From Nematostella vectensis (lineage: Eukaryota; Cnidaria; Anthozoa; Actiniaria; Edwardsiidae): DNA of 64,000 nt. Shown in pieces: positions 32,065 to 45,600 of the stretch. Position 1 is the first letter of the stretch. Every line of letters begins with the position of its first letter. The DNA is taken from positions 13,591,703-13,655,702 of the forward strand of contig NC_064037.1 in assembly GCF_932526225.1 (NCBI RefSeq). Direction: 5' to 3'. Both the position numbers and the translations under genes were made by a program. The notes below the pieces were generated by a model. The model saw only the letters and a program-made list of their open reading frames with translations. It was not told where the DNA came from and made no database searches.

Positions 32065-33265
32065 TGACAAAATAACTATTAATGGAGTATGTTGATAGAA
32101 TAGGCAAAGCCGACCCGAATGCGACATATGTGCAGGTCTTCTGATGACAAAATAACTATTAATGGAATATATTGCTTGGAGAGGCAAAGCCAACCCCAAT
32201 GTGACATATGTGCAGGTGTTTTGATGACCTAATAACTTTTAATGGAGCATATTCATAGAAGAGGCAAAGCCGACCCCAATGCGACATATGTGCAGGTCTT
32301 CTGATGACAAAATAACTATTAATGGAGCATATTGCTAGAAGAGGCAAAGCCAACCCCAATGTGACATATGTGCAGGTGTTTTGATGACCTAATAACTTTT
32401 AATGGAGCATATTCATAGAAGAGGCAAAGCCAACCCCAATGTGACATATGTGCAGGTGTTTTGATGACCTAATAACTTTTAATGGAGCATATTCATAGAA
32501 GAGGCAAAGCCGACCCCAATGCGACATATGTGCAGGTCTTCTGATGACAAAATAACTATTAATGGAGCATATTGCTAGAAGAGGCAAAGCCGACCCCAAT
32601 GTGACATATGTGCAGGTCTTCTGATGACAAAATAACTTTTAATGGAGCATATTCATAGAAGAGGCAAAGCCAGCCCCAATGCGACATATGTGCAGGTGTT
32701 TTGATGACCTAATAACTTTTAATGGAGCATATTGCTAGAAGAGGCAAAGCCAGCCCCAATGCGACATATGTGCAGGTGTTTTGATGACCTAATAACTTTT
32801 AATGGAGCATATTGCTAGAAGAGGCAAAGCCAGCCCCAATGCGACATATGTGCAGGTGTTTTGATGACCTAATAACTTTTAATGGAGCATATTGCTAGAA
32901 GAGGCAAAGCCAGCCCCAATGCGACATATGTGCAGGTGTTTTGATGACCTAATAACTTTTAATGGAGCATATTGCTAGAAGAGGCAAAGCCGACCCGAAT
33001 GCGACATATGTGCAGGTATTTTGATGACCTAATAACTTTTAATGGAGCATATTGCTAGAAGAGGCAAAGCCTACCCCAATGTGACATATGTGCAGGTATT
33101 TTGATGACCTAATAACTTTTAATGGAGCATATTGCTAGAAGAGGCAAAGCCGACCCCAATGTGACATATGTGCAGGTGTTTTGATGACCTAATAACTTTT
33201 AATGGAGCATATTCATAGAAGAGGCAAAGCCGACCCGAATGCGACATATGTGCAGGTATTTTGAT
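32046..33265 (+). repeat. 60-bp minisatellite starting at the RNFT-like stop codon
   Basis: About 20 units of 60 bp. Each contains CATATGTGCAGGT and TTCTGATGAC, which is the end of the coding sequence (A-Y-V-Q-V-F stop) in the first unit, then TAATAACTTTTAATGGAGCATATT and GAGGCAAAGCC. The array forms the start of the 3' UTR. A possible AATAAA signal is near 33497. Confidence 0.9.
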
Positions 33266-33269
33266 GACA

Positions 33270-34225
33270 CAGTAGTTGGCGAAATCGCACCACGGCGGCA
33301 TACAATATGTCCAAGGATTTCATGCGGATATTGAATAGAAACAAAAGCCGCAATGGATAACATAGAAGAAAAAATCCATATTGGCAGAGAGCAGATTTTC
33401 TATCCTGCGGTATTTGCCTGAAAGGAAGTGAAAGTTGTGATTTACCCTTTTTACCAAGTATTCATCGCCTGTCTGCATGGTTGACTACAGCTCTTTAATA
33501 AAATGGGGATGAACGTAAAAAGATTAGCGGGTTTTATTTGTTGAAATATTAATGAAATAGAGAGGCAGCAATTGGCCAACTCATGCGTGAGAATGATCAA
33601 CTTAATTATTTGTTTTTATTTGTGTGATGAACTAATAAACAGGAGTTTTAAGAGCCTATTTATTGTTTCCTTGACTAACCTGAATTGTGTGCTCATGTTC
33701 TATGTTATTTGGGTTCAGAACTTTAAAGTACCGAACATCAAATATTTATTTTAGAGAAAAAAAAACTACTGGACTTTTGTGATCTAAGATCTTAGAATTT
33801 TTATTTGTTTTTGTTAATAATTTTTCAATTTTTAAACGTCAGTACAAATGATGAATGACTGCTCTACGACCAAAGGTGCTTATCGTTACGTTTGGTAAAA
33901 ATAATGTCGATAAATAAACTCGAGCGATTTCAGAACCCTATCCATATACGTTTTTCTTTCTACAGGAGACCTTTGGCTCCTTTCCGTCGAATAACTGCCA
34001 TTTTCCAATCGCAAACGTGTGACAATGATTTGGTTTTTGTTTGAATATTGAAATCGTTTTGGAATACCTCATTATACATAGAACATTCTATGCTTTAGCA
34101 ATACAGTAATTCTGTTTTAGGGGGGTGGGTCACTAAGCTGTAATTATTTCGCTACCGAAAGGTGCATCTCATTAACATTGAGTTTTTCTTGCACTAAAAT
34201 ATCGTCACAGCTTTTCCCTCACAAC
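33270..34225. other. RNFT-like 3' UTR and intergenic DNA
   Basis: After the array, about 230 bp of unique DNA leads to TTTAATAAAATGG near 33495, a plausible polyadenylation signal. The remaining AT-rich DNA shows no exon or repeat that I recognise. Confidence 0.45.
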
Positions 34226-34536
34226 CGAGAGACTTTGCTGTCGAATTCGTATCGCGACTCCGCATTTTCAAAACATCGATTTGTTTTTGTCTTTTGGGAT
34301 TTTCTGTTCCGCCAGTCAAATTGTTCTAAGCCAATCAGATTCTTGCCATCTCTCGCCTAGTGCAGTTGCCCGGCTTTCTGTCGCGACACTGTCTGGTTTT
34401 CGTCAAGAGGATAGCCAGTAAAGTGCACAAAGCGAGACTTTGATTGGCTCAGAATTGTTTTACTGACAGAACAGAAAACCAAAACAAATCGTGTTTTGAA
34501 AACGCGGGTCGCGATACAACGGATTCGACAGTAAAC
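34226..34536. mobile_element. MITE with ~105-bp terminal inverted repeats
   Basis: Left arm 34226-34340 and right arm 34432-34536 are reverse complements with scattered changes (shared TTTTCAAAACA, TCGCGA, AAGCCAATCAGA against TGATTGGCTC). No ORF and no clear target duplication. Confidence 0.75.
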
Positions 34537-34890
34537 ACGGTGGAACCTGGGAGATCATCGTTATATCAGAAAAATCACATGGAATAAAACCGCAAGAGAT
34601 CTTCATTTTTTTTGGTAATGCTAAAGATCTGAGTTTGTTTACATTGATTCCCTGAAACCAGCAGTAGCTCCCAAGACAACGTCAGAGATGGTCTGCGAAC
34701 GTACCGAATTGTGGCGTAATTGACTTTTCTACGCGGCACTTCATTCTTTCGACGCCCTCAAAGGAGGGAGCCATGATTTTATCTTTTCTTTATTTCTTTT
34801 GTTCCTTAAGATTTTGCAGCAATCTGATAAGTGCTTAACACTAATGTAATGTGGTCTACTTTTGCGAGAAAGACTGCATATAATCGCATA

Positions 34891-35220
34891 CACCCTTTTT
34901 TTATAAGAACCTTTTTTTGTAAGAACGTCCAGTCTGAGAGTTCACAAAATTTTAAGGACATGCTAAGAACATCCCGTGGCTGAGATAGCAGAAAATTGCG
35001 TTCTAAAATGCAGAATCAAAACTGTGCTCATAGTAACAACCTTATTATTGCTATTGACCATTCGTGTAATTCTCTTCCTAATAATTCATTGAGTATTATA
35101 TTCTTATATACACTAAAATTTAAGAACATCGTTAAGAACATGTTCAGCCTTAAAATGTACAAAAAATAAGAACGGCCCAGCCTCAACTGAAAATTAACGT
35201 TCTTATAAAAAAAGAGAGTG
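34891..35220. mobile_element. 330-bp MITE, TA target duplication, TATAAGAAC terminal repeats
   Basis: Ends CACCCTTTTTTTATAAGAAC and GTTCTTATAAAAAAAGAGAGTG are inverted repeats flanked by TA on both sides (34889-34890, 35221-35222), as for Tc1/mariner relatives. Internal AAATTTTAAG..ACATG stretches are shared with the copies at 22377 and 55119. Confidence 0.85.
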
Positions 35221-35941
35221 TATTGCTTTCTTTGTTCAATATCTACCTCAGAATACCATATGCTCCTCACTTTTCACTAGCCTCATTTTGTTGTCCTGTG
35301 TCCATTCTACGCATGCGCGGTTCCCTCCCTTAGGCGCCCTTTATTTCTGAAGAAAGAGCAATCTTCAAAAAACACCTGCGGTTATATTGTTCTAACGCGA
35401 ATCAAATATTCTAATTAAAGAAACTTCGTGCTGCTGTTGCAAACTGAGAGAACCACCGCCGCATTCACAGATCCACGAAAATACAACGTTGAATACACAG
35501 AATAAAATTATTTGTGTATGTATTAAGAAGTAACCGGTAGAATTAAAATATTAGTGCTTCAATTTATGCGTACATCAAAAACCGGGTATTATATTCGTCC
35601 GAGTTATCCTCAAGATCACTCAAGTTTCCGATTGGATGATACAAGGCTCGTAAACACAGCGAGGGAGATATTCTACAGTTCTTGTATTGGGTATTAATTC
35701 ATCGTGCGCTGCAACCTGTTTAGCGGCGGCGACACTGTATTAGTTCGGTGGTGGCAACTTTGAAACTCCGAGCAAAGCCAGTAATGATTTGGCTGCGGCA
35801 AAACTTGGATAACCCCTCGGATACGCCACCCGCGTTGACTTAAACTCTCTTGGTCGAAGTCGAGCCGCGGTGTTGCGACTGTGGATTTGAGCATTTTGCG
35901 CGAGGTGAACGAGTATCTTTGTCTTGATTGTTGCGTGAACT

Positions 35942-36394
35942 ATGAATCCTATTACTTCTACCGTTGCGGCATCATGTTCAAGGCTTAGTCCCCGAGGTTC
36001 TCTCACTCCTTCCATGCCTGGTTCCAGCCCGTGGCAGTCTCCTCTCATGGCTTATAAGTTCGGGCAAAATTTGACCGTGACTGGGCAAGACAAGCGACGA
36101 GGGAGCCACGACAAGAGGGAGCTGTTCGCTTATAGCAATTCCAAGCCGGCTAAGAAACAGCTCAATACAAAAACAACCGCTCAAAAACGGGACGGAAAAC
36201 CTGCGACTGCTGGTGCTAAAAATAAGGATACGGGAAAACCTAAAAAACGGCTTAAAGACGTTGCAAAAGATGTCAAGAAAAAGGACGAAACTTGCAAAGT
36301 TATCAGCAAAACAACTGTTGCGAACTCAGCCGAAAAGAGAACTGGAAGGACGGAAAGTAAGAAATCGAAAAATAAGAAATGTAATTTAATGTAA
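35942..36394 (+). CDS. Small intronless basic protein, function unknown
   Basis: An uninterrupted 150-codon frame from ATG 35942 to TAA 36392-36394. Residues 1-40 are Ser/Pro/Thr-rich (P-R-G-S-L-T-P-S). From about residue 55 the protein is dominated by Lys (K-K-R-L-K, K-K-K-D-E, K-S-K-N-K-K), which suggests a nuclear or nucleic-acid-binding role. I do not recognise the family. The composition differs from nearby repeat-derived frames, and the frame begins right after a GC-richer stretch at 35700-35940 that may be a promoter/5' UTR. It could be a real short gene or a retroposed copy; no poly-A tail is visible. Confidence 0.5.
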   Translation: MNPITSTVAASCSRLSPRGSLTPSMPGSSPWQSPLMAYKFGQNLTVTGQDKRRGSHDKRELFAYSNSKPAKKQLNTKTTAQKRDGKPATAGAKNKDTGKPKKRLKDVAKDVKKKDETCKVISKTTVANSAEKRTGRTESKKSKNKKCNLM

Positions 36395-38005
36395 TTTCTT
36401 GAAGATTAATTATTCTGTGTTGAAAATACGAGGACACAAGATATCCATTTGACAATTGGTTCCTAGCCGACATACAGAAAGTGCAGAAAATGTCCAATGA
36501 AGTGAATTATACCAATAACTATTTTTAACTCCAAAACTGCCTATTGAAATGAGAATATAAGAATCACAATCTCTTCAAAGTGGAACTTTAAAAGTTTCGC
36601 TAAACGGGCTTTTAATGTAGCTGTTATTATTTTTTTTTTTTCCTGGGCGCGATTTAGTCTAGAGATGTTTTCTAAGACCATCAAGACTTTTGAATGATAT
36701 GTGCGGGGACGCGACAAAAATAGCGCTATCAGAACATCATTTTGACATCCAAAAGTAATTCTCGTTAAAAAACCCGTGAACCACAAAATTTGATAGGATA
36801 AGCAGAAAAAAAAAACACTAATTTTAATTGAGCGATATGATATGAACATATCGCTTGAAATCCAACTATTGCGACCATAGCTAAAAGCGTGGTCTTCGAG
36901 ATAAGTAACTGCTATAAATTAGTCTGAGGCATTACGGCGGGCGACCAAAGCGAAGACCGACAACTTCTGAAGAACTATTGAATATTTGCTTTCGACGAAT
37001 TCATATGCAAATCCCCCTACGAGCATCTTTAACTAAAGTTGACTTTTGGAAGTCTGTGTGTGTAGGTTTGGCAGCTGGTTTGAGCAGACGTTCGTCGCGA
37101 ACACAGGTTCAGCAAAGGGTTTTGGGCACTTAAAAGAGACACAGTAATTTAGAAAATGGAAATATCTACCGGATACGTACAAGGAGAAGAAACGAGCGAT
37201 GTTACTCAGCATGTTATTATAGTGAGCGCGTTAAATTTGCCTGCAGTTGTCATGGAAACGTCTGCATTTAGTACTTTCGTATACTCTTCACTTTGTTCGT
37301 AGCCGCAAGTATTTTTCTTTCGTAAAACAACAATGGCACTCTGGTAGGCGTTTTAAACTGAGGCCATTGTAAACGAGCTTTTAAAAGTCCAATAACAGGG
37401 TTTTTAATATGACCAGAGCGTAAGATATATGCAAAATAAAAAAAGAAACAGAATTAATTTCCGATAAAAAAGACTTCTCGTCACGGGCCCTCAATTAACT
37501 ACTAGCAATTGTTTAAATATTTTTTTTTATTGTTTATTTTACTTTAACCCTTACATAACTCCCCTCCATTCACCACAAGCCATAAAAGATTAGGGACCAT
37601 GAGACCAAGCGTAGATATATTCAAGGCAGACAACAGATTAACAAACGACGTAATATATATTGGCAAAGTGTTTGCCTTGTCTTTTTCCACTGCGTTTATT
37701 AAGACAGTCCGCCTTAAAAACGATTTGTTCTATTGTGGGAAATTGTCAACAATAAACTGGAGGGCAAAACAACCACACGCGACGCGAGGGCTGGAAAAAA
37801 TAAATTTGCTGTTACTAAATGTAGAATATAGGATGGCAATTAATTTGCTCTCTCGCCAAGAGTGAAAGTATCATCTCTGAGTTTTGCTCGAGGAAAGAGT
37901 ATCAATGCCCCAAGGGATGCTTCACAGAGGCTCAAAAGAAATCTAAAACTACATACCTGCTATCCAGGCAATTAGGGAATTCAGCAAAATTTGCATGATG
38001 TAGAT
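36395..38005. other. Intergenic DNA, nothing recognised
   Basis: About 1.6 kb without a recognised exon, RNA gene or tandem repeat. Short open frames (for example 37599-37865) lack any family signature. Confidence 0.45.
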
Positions 38006-38009
38006 ATTA

Positions 38010-38950
38010 TGGTACAGTCCCCTGGGTAACAACTTGATATAGGCACCACGTCGAATACGTATAGTTTCCTGGGTGACCGCTTTATATAGGTACCACTTTA
38101 GGTGGTATGGCAAAGTCATCTGGGTGGCCACTTGATATAGGTACCACTGTAGGTGGTATGGCACGGTCTCCTGGGTGACCGCTATATATAGGTGCACTGT
38201 AGGTGGTATGGCGATCTTGCGAGTGACCGCTTTATATAGGAACAAGAGACCATGGTCTCTTGATAGGAACCAGTGTAGGTGGTATGGCAGTCTCCTGTTT
38301 GGGTTCCAATGTCGAACTGATAGGGATGCTCGTCGTATTTTTTAGGGGTCAAAATTGTGCCTCAGGTATTTTTTGGGAGGTATCCGAGAAAAAAATAGGC
38401 TGTTCTCTTAGAAATGGTGTTTTTTTTAATACTTCTGAGGTATATTTAGGGTATTTTTGGTGTGCAGGTGTTTTTAGGGGTATTTTTTCATCCCCATCAC
38501 TTTTACCCCTTAAGGTAGGTACCACTTTAGGTAGAATACGTACAGTCTCCTGGGTGACCGCTTGATATAGGTACCACTGTAAGTGGTATGGCAAAGTCAT
38601 CTGGGTGGCCACTTGATATAGGTACCACTTCAGGTGGTAAGGCAGTCTCCTGGGTGACCGCTTGATATAGGTACCACTGCAGATGTTATGGTACAGTCCC
38701 CTGGGTGACAACTTGATATAGGTACCGATGTAGGTGGTATGGAAGTCTCCTGGGTGACCGCTTGATGTAGGTACCAATTTAGGTGGTATGGCACAGTCTT
38801 GTGACCGACAGCTTGATATAGGTACCACTCTAGGCGGTATGTCAGTCTCGCGGGTGACCACTTGATATAGGTACCACTGTGGGCGGTATGGCAGTCTCCT
38901 GTGTGACCGCTTGATATAGGTACCACTGTAGGTGGTATGACACAGTCTCG
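38010..38950. repeat. ~49-bp minisatellite interrupted by an inserted repeat
   Basis: Units of GATATAGGTACCACTGTAGG plus GGTATGGCA and CTCCTGGGTGACCGCTT repeat from 38010 to 38290 and again from 38515 to 38945, about 16 units in all. The interruption (about 38308-38515) starts with GATAGGGATGCTCG and ends in CCCCATCACTTTTACCCC. It contains repeated GGTATTTTT and looks like a separate mobile repeat. The unit contains ATATAG followed by GTACC, a donor-like junction, but no adjoining exon was found. Confidence 0.85.
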
Positions 38951-39693
38951 TTTATGACTGATCTGTTAATTTCTTTTTCATATTGAAACATCATGGTCCT
39001 AGAATTATACGCCAGGCCCTATTGAGAGAAGGCAACCCAGTTCTAGAAAACCGAGACCCCAACAACCTAGGCCAACATCTAGCAAACACTCAACATGACA
39101 CTCAGAGTCGTATAGGAAACATTGTCTTTTATTTTTTTTTTATACAAACTTTTGTAATCATAAAATGGAAAATAGTGTTTTTATCCAACCGTACACCAGT
39201 GAAAAACACAGGGTATTGTGTTATAGTTATTGGCAAGCGCTTCAGGGTACAGTAGTTGGGCCATGTGCACCCTTAACTCGTTTTTTTTTTACACACACAC
39301 CCCTCCCTTAAATGTTCGCCTGAAGGTCGCCTCTTGTTTATATATCAGTATATTTTGTGATACACCAAAACCCCTTTACACCTCTCCGTCCCCCCCTCCT
39401 CCACCCCTTCCCCGCCATCTTTTATTTCAGAAGCTTCTAAACTTTCTTGGTTGCCCAGAGATTAACATGATGACTACAAAGTCCAGCCAAGCTAGATAAG
39501 AGACCAACATGGACTTGGTCAGGCAGACCATCATGCTAAATACTTACTTAAACATAGATTAAACATAGACTCCACGGTTGGTTTACTGAGAAGTCCACTA
39601 AGTAACTTCACCAGGACCTATACAAAGAGACAGATTACATAGACTGGTTAGCATGCTACGAGTGTTGACTTGGCCACAGACCACCTGGCTAGT

Positions 39694-42600
39694 CTACTTT
39701 GTGGCCTTGCTACACAGGCGAGCCAGCAGCCCTGAGAGCTGGAGAAGTGAGTTGACACCTTCCACTATACGCATGTGGGTGTAACCAATTTCCTGGGAAT
39801 AATAAAGCAGAAGTATGGTCAGACTGGTCATGCCTCCATACAGTATACCGAAATGTGTAGTTCCAGATAATATCCATACCCCCCCCTCCCTTGAAGGGGG
39901 TCGGAGGTATGACCCCCCACACTTCTGGGATTTCCGACCACCTGGAAAAAAAAAATACAGTAACTGTTAAGAAAAAAGGGCATTTCACTCCCCTTTGGAA
40001 ATTCCTGCTTGTTTGAGCCCCCCACCCCCTGAATTTCCAATCCCCTCCATGGAGGGGGGGGAGATATGGATATATTCTGGAACTACACAATTGTAAACAA
40101 TCATAAATGAACTGGCATACATTGGAAGGCCTTCAGCAAATAAGAATGCTGCTAAACAAAACAAAAGGTAGCTTTAAATAGGCCAGTGCCCCTCCCGAAG
40201 ATTCATCAGTTTGGTAATCTGAGGCATTTTTTTGCAACCAAAACTTGTTTTGCACTAGACTATGCAGTACTGAGTTGTAAGAGAGCATAGGAGATGATAA
40301 CAGAGTCCTCCAAAGCAAGGCCATAACAGGCCTCTGAAGACTGGGGGGGGGGGGGGGAATATACAGAGGCACCCTTTACTGGTCATTTCATTATTATTTC
40401 AGAAAAAACTTTGGCGCATACCTCCTCCCCAATCCTCCCTGCTCCTAAAGCACGGCACTGCACAATAAAAGGTGAATTTATGCATACAAAATATATCTTT
40501 CATAAGGTGCTCATCTGTTTGTACCTTGATAAATTCGAGTTTTAAAAACTCTGCTATTGGTGCAGTTTTGCACACACGGAATATATTTGTGATTATGTCC
40601 TCTGGGGAGTATCCCATGTTCCATAGATGAGAAAGAACTTTGTATGCCTCATCTATATCCCCAACTGAGCAAGACTTAAGCATCTCCTTGATGAGTAGCG
40701 GGTGGGGCTCGTCGCACACCTATAAGCCCAAAATGTGAGAAACTGTTACAATCTTTGTTAAGTGTTATTCTAATCAGGGCTGTAGCCAGTATAAGTCAGA
40801 GCCTGTGATTTGAGCCTGTAAACTCTTTGAATTTCAGATTTTTTTATTTTTCTGATAACGATGGGTGAGTGTTTGAAGGGTGTCTATAAGGCAAGGGTTG
40901 GGTTTATTTTGGTCTAATTTGGGATTGCATTTCTGCCCATGATAACAAGCTGTCTGTGATAGAGCGGTGTCTGTAATGTGAAAGTTGACTGTATATTTTA
41001 GTATATTTTAGACAATACCTTAAAAACATTTTCACTGTTGACCATGCCAAATCCATAGTATGTTGATTGCAGGTTGTTTATAGCCTGTGAAAATAACAAA
41101 TAAATGGTATCACTTACTATAAGTAATATCCGTTTTAGCATCATAGGCCCTTATTTTTTTTTAACTTTTTAACCATTGGAGCTATTATGTCCAAATTTTC
41201 AAAGAATCATTATCTGATAATGAGGAACAAAGTGGTGTATCGTGTTGCCATAACAACACAATACAACGTCATCATGACATCATTTAAGAACATATGGTTA
41301 TAAATAGCCATTCGTTTGAAACCTTTGCAAAGAACATCCAAAATCCAAATAAGTTATCATAATCAGTTCCTATTCAATAAGCGACAGATATTCTTAAAAA
41401 AAATTGTCTTTGTGACGTCACTTAAGTGAGCAGAAATGGGCAATATTTCTGTTTTTTTAGATGTGTATTTCTGTATGTCTTTTTTGGATAATCTTATTAT
41501 CTTGCAGTTGACATATTATTAGTGACACTGTTTCTATAACAACAATATCTGACATCTGTGACATCATTGATTGGCATGGTACCTTTAATATAGCATAAGT
41601 TTGCAAATAGACTCTAAATTAAAGTAATAATTCAAATATCTTTTCCAAGATTTTTTTTCTACTTTCTTTTACAATAGAGGAATATAAAAAGGATTTTTAT
41701 ATTGCTAATTGTGTGCAACCTCGTCCCCAGGGTCTTCTGGGTAATTTTCAATATGGCGTCTATGGTGTTTTGCCTAATTTTCATTTAACCTTTGTCTCAA
41801 AACTTGGTTGCTATGGTTACCAGGGTAAACATATCGAAATTTTGTTCACACCAAACTGATCCCAGATAAATCAAGACCTGATGCATGGTTTGAGTGCCTT
41901 AAAATTATTATTAAATAACTCATTATTAAACATAACTATTATTAAAAATCAATACATCAATAAAAATCATAACTATTATTAAAAATCAATACGTCAATGA
42001 ATCAGAACATCAATGAAGGACTAATTTAAAAGTGCTTCGATCTAAGTAAAGAACTTGTTCTTGCTATGTACACTTTTTTATAATTTCTATTTACTTTTGG
42101 ACTCCAACAAGCTTTGTTTGCTATCTTAGAAAAATCATTAAAATTGGACTTTGAATCTTTATTGATTAGAATATTGTAGTCACTTATCTAGGTCACTTAG
42201 CAATTTGATCACGACAAGAGTAAAAAAAGCATGAAATCTGGCACAAAAATTCCAAATTTCATAAAAATAAAATGAAATGCTAAATACCTGCCGCATATCT
42301 CCCTCTGCTGTAAATATTATAGCTTCCAGTCCATCATCTACTTTCGGCACCTGTCGAGAATTATCATAAGTAAAGGGGGATAAAGGGATAAACTTGATGC
42401 ATGGAAAGTTACGGAAAAAGTATTATCTAATTGAAAGGTTCTAGATAAAATAAAAATAGCTTGTTGCAAAGCAAGTGAGGGGCTGGGTTGGCCATAACAA
42501 TGCTAACCTGCTCCTTATCACATATTTCCAGTAGTCTTGTCAACACCTGGGCATCTGTTAGCCGTGTGTAACGTAGTATTGCACATCTTGACTGAATAGC

Positions 42601-45600
42601 CTCTGAGACAAAAATACAAGAACATCCATCAGCATTAGAATAATGCTGCTGGATCAGAAGTGTTAATTGCAGCATTCCACTTAGAAGGAGATTATAATGG
42701 GCCATGGTTCTGCCTTGACATGCTTGAAGACAAGGTTCCACTATAAAAAGGAAAGCTCTTCACACCTCGGGCTTGAATTTGCAATTATTATCAGAACACC
42801 ATGACCCTAGCAGTCATAAATGATATGTTTCCTGTAAAAATGCTCATTTCTGAGCAACAGTTTGTTGGAATAATACCATTTTTGCACAAGTAACAAGACA
42901 TTTGTGCTAATGGATTGATAAATTAGTTGTTTGCTTCCCACTCCATTTTTGGAGCAAAATTTCAAATTTTGTGCTATCCATAGTCTAGTGAATCTGCACA
43001 AATTTTTATCACTGTGATGAAGAAGCTTAGTTTGGTATCAGATTATTTTATGATAAATAGACATTTTTTTGGTCGACAAGTCTACTGTAGGAATGAAATT
43101 TAATTTGGTTCAGAATATATTTTAATTTTGTACTCAGAGCAATTGTTCTTGCATTCTGACTCATTGATGACTGCTTAATAACTGATTGTTCTTGAGCCAG
43201 TGGGTAGGAGGAATTTTTCTCTATTAAAGTGGAACCTGGTTTTAAAACAAAATTCAGATGAAATTTTGGAACTGAAGATCATTTGTTAACTGGAAGCCTA
43301 GGGGCATACTCTTCCAGTACCCAATCTTTTTAACTAGTAATATTTTCCATATTGCATTATATAAGTATTTTATACAAAAAAGGTGTAAATGGATAAATGT
43401 ATAAGTTATAGCATTACCAATTATCTTGTCAGATGTGTTACAAGCTAAGGCAAATCTTGTGGTCTTGGAGTAGATTTCCATCGTTCTTCTCAAAGCTTGC
43501 TGAGCACCATCAGTCATACTACATATGGATAAAAAAAAATGTTTAATATTTTTCAGGCTCTTAACCTACAGGGGCTTGCAATAATGCACAAGCATCATTA
43601 GGTACCTGTCTGCTTCATCAAGAATAATAATTTTGTGCCGCCCCTTGGGAAGAGTTACTTTTTGCTGGGCAAACATCTTGATTTTGTTGCGGACAACATC
43701 TATACCCCTGAGGAAAAGAGAATGCTTTTTATTATAGTTTTTGTTTATTGAGTGGACTCTCATCATACAGACACCCTAGTATGATAAAAGCTAAATACAA
43801 TGGACAGAAATACAATCCGAACAAGCCATAAATAAAAAGTAAAGACTAAAGAATATATCCTTTCATTATGGACTCTCTGCATCACAATAGTTAATTGTGA
43901 TCCTATTGGGATTTGTTATACCAATAGTTGACCAGTAATTTGTATACAATAGGTGTTATTCGGTCTTCCACTGTGTAATCACTTGGTTTTATATGTTACA
44001 CTACTACTATACCTGTCATTAGATGCATTAAGCTCAAGTACGGCATCTTTAAGGGAGACGCCTAGCAGAGCGCGTGCCAAGCACAGGATACTGGTGGTTT
44101 TGCCAGTGCCAGGGGGACCCTGGACACAAGGACAATTTGTATTTAGTGAGTAAATTGGTATTTCATCCTGATCTGCCTAAGACATACTGTATTATTATTA
44201 TACAGGGGAGTTAGGTAAAAAGAGCATATTAACTGCTTTTTTTAATATTCTGTGAGCTTTTGCCAACAGTTTATAACTGCCTTCCTGCTTCAGTCATATA
44301 AACAAACACAATAACATTTGATTGGTCAGGGCCTAACGGAAAGGTGGCATTGGTAAACTTCAGAATGCCTATCCACTTATTTGCATTTTCTTTGTATTTA
44401 CTGGTTGGTTCTATAAAACTCAAGGTGCGAAACACATTCAGAACTCTTTGTGTACGGGTAGTCTGAAGTTGCTCTGGTAGCGTGATTAGAAACCACTTCA
44501 GTGATTGCGAAAGAAAATGCTTTTGAATGACGGAAGCCAGATGGTGATTGAGTAGTTCAGAGAATATTGGCAACTGCAGTTAACACATTACTTACAGCAA
44601 TAATAATATTTGGTACATTTCCTTGCTGGGCGAATACCTGATGAAAAAACATACACAACTTAGTTGCTATAAAGTTAACATTTCCTTATTTGTTCAATTA
44701 ATATCAATCGATAAAAAAAAGACAATCAAGCTATCAAGCTTAGTGTTGTAATTTGACAAAAAGGCGGCTGGATTTATGTAATTAAGGAGGCTCGTAAGTG
44801 ATTCTTTATAGCATTTTTTTTTTAAAATTGGGAGACATTTGCATGTGCAGAGTGCTAATGTTGATTGTGTTACCAGTTTGCTACATAACAATAGAGAAAT
44901 GTCTCTATGCAGGTGCAAATGTCTCCCAGGTCCACAACATGAATAATTAGAGGGTCCATGGAGCATGCAAGTTTTTTTGGCTCTCTATATTGTATTTCGG
45001 GATAGGGACAGAACTTGGAGAGTGACTGTATTGTAGGGTCCCCTAAGCTCCACTAAAACAAGGAAGCACGGAATTGCTTATTTGTCAATTTGTCTTTAAG
45101 TGAAGACATTGAATTTTCAAGAGGATTCGAAATCTAAATAATAATTGTATGAATTCGCTCTTTGGTCATGTCTAATAGAAATAATCTATACCCATGTCCC
45201 TTACGTACATATGAAGACAACTACTAAGCTTTAATTTGCTGAAAACAACAAAGGTGTATCTGCTTTCTCTAAAACAAATTGAAAAATAACGCAATGTTGC
45301 CATTTACGCCTAAGTAGAAGTTGTGTCTCTCCGCAAATTTAAAGAAAAATCATCTGTTATTTTTGGTAATACATTGGAAAGTTCATAAAATACTGGTCTG
45401 TTCATATGTTAAAAACTCGGTTAAATCGGTTACCGATAAATAAAATAAAACAGCAGCCCATCAAATACGGATGTATAATCATCCTCCGAAAACATGAATG
45501 AAATTGGACGAGATTTGAGACTACTAGACGTCAATTTTATAACGAGTAAATTGAAAAAAAATGCTTTAAAGAATTACTGACGAGCCTCCTTAAAATTTCA

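Noticed and set aside
37599..37865. 88-codon frame
   Set aside because: No recognisable domain, no promoter or splice evidence.
38349..38861. 170-codon minus-strand frame
   Set aside because: Minisatellite-derived, with periodic T-Y-I-K and Y-H-L-K-W-Y-L-Y-Q.
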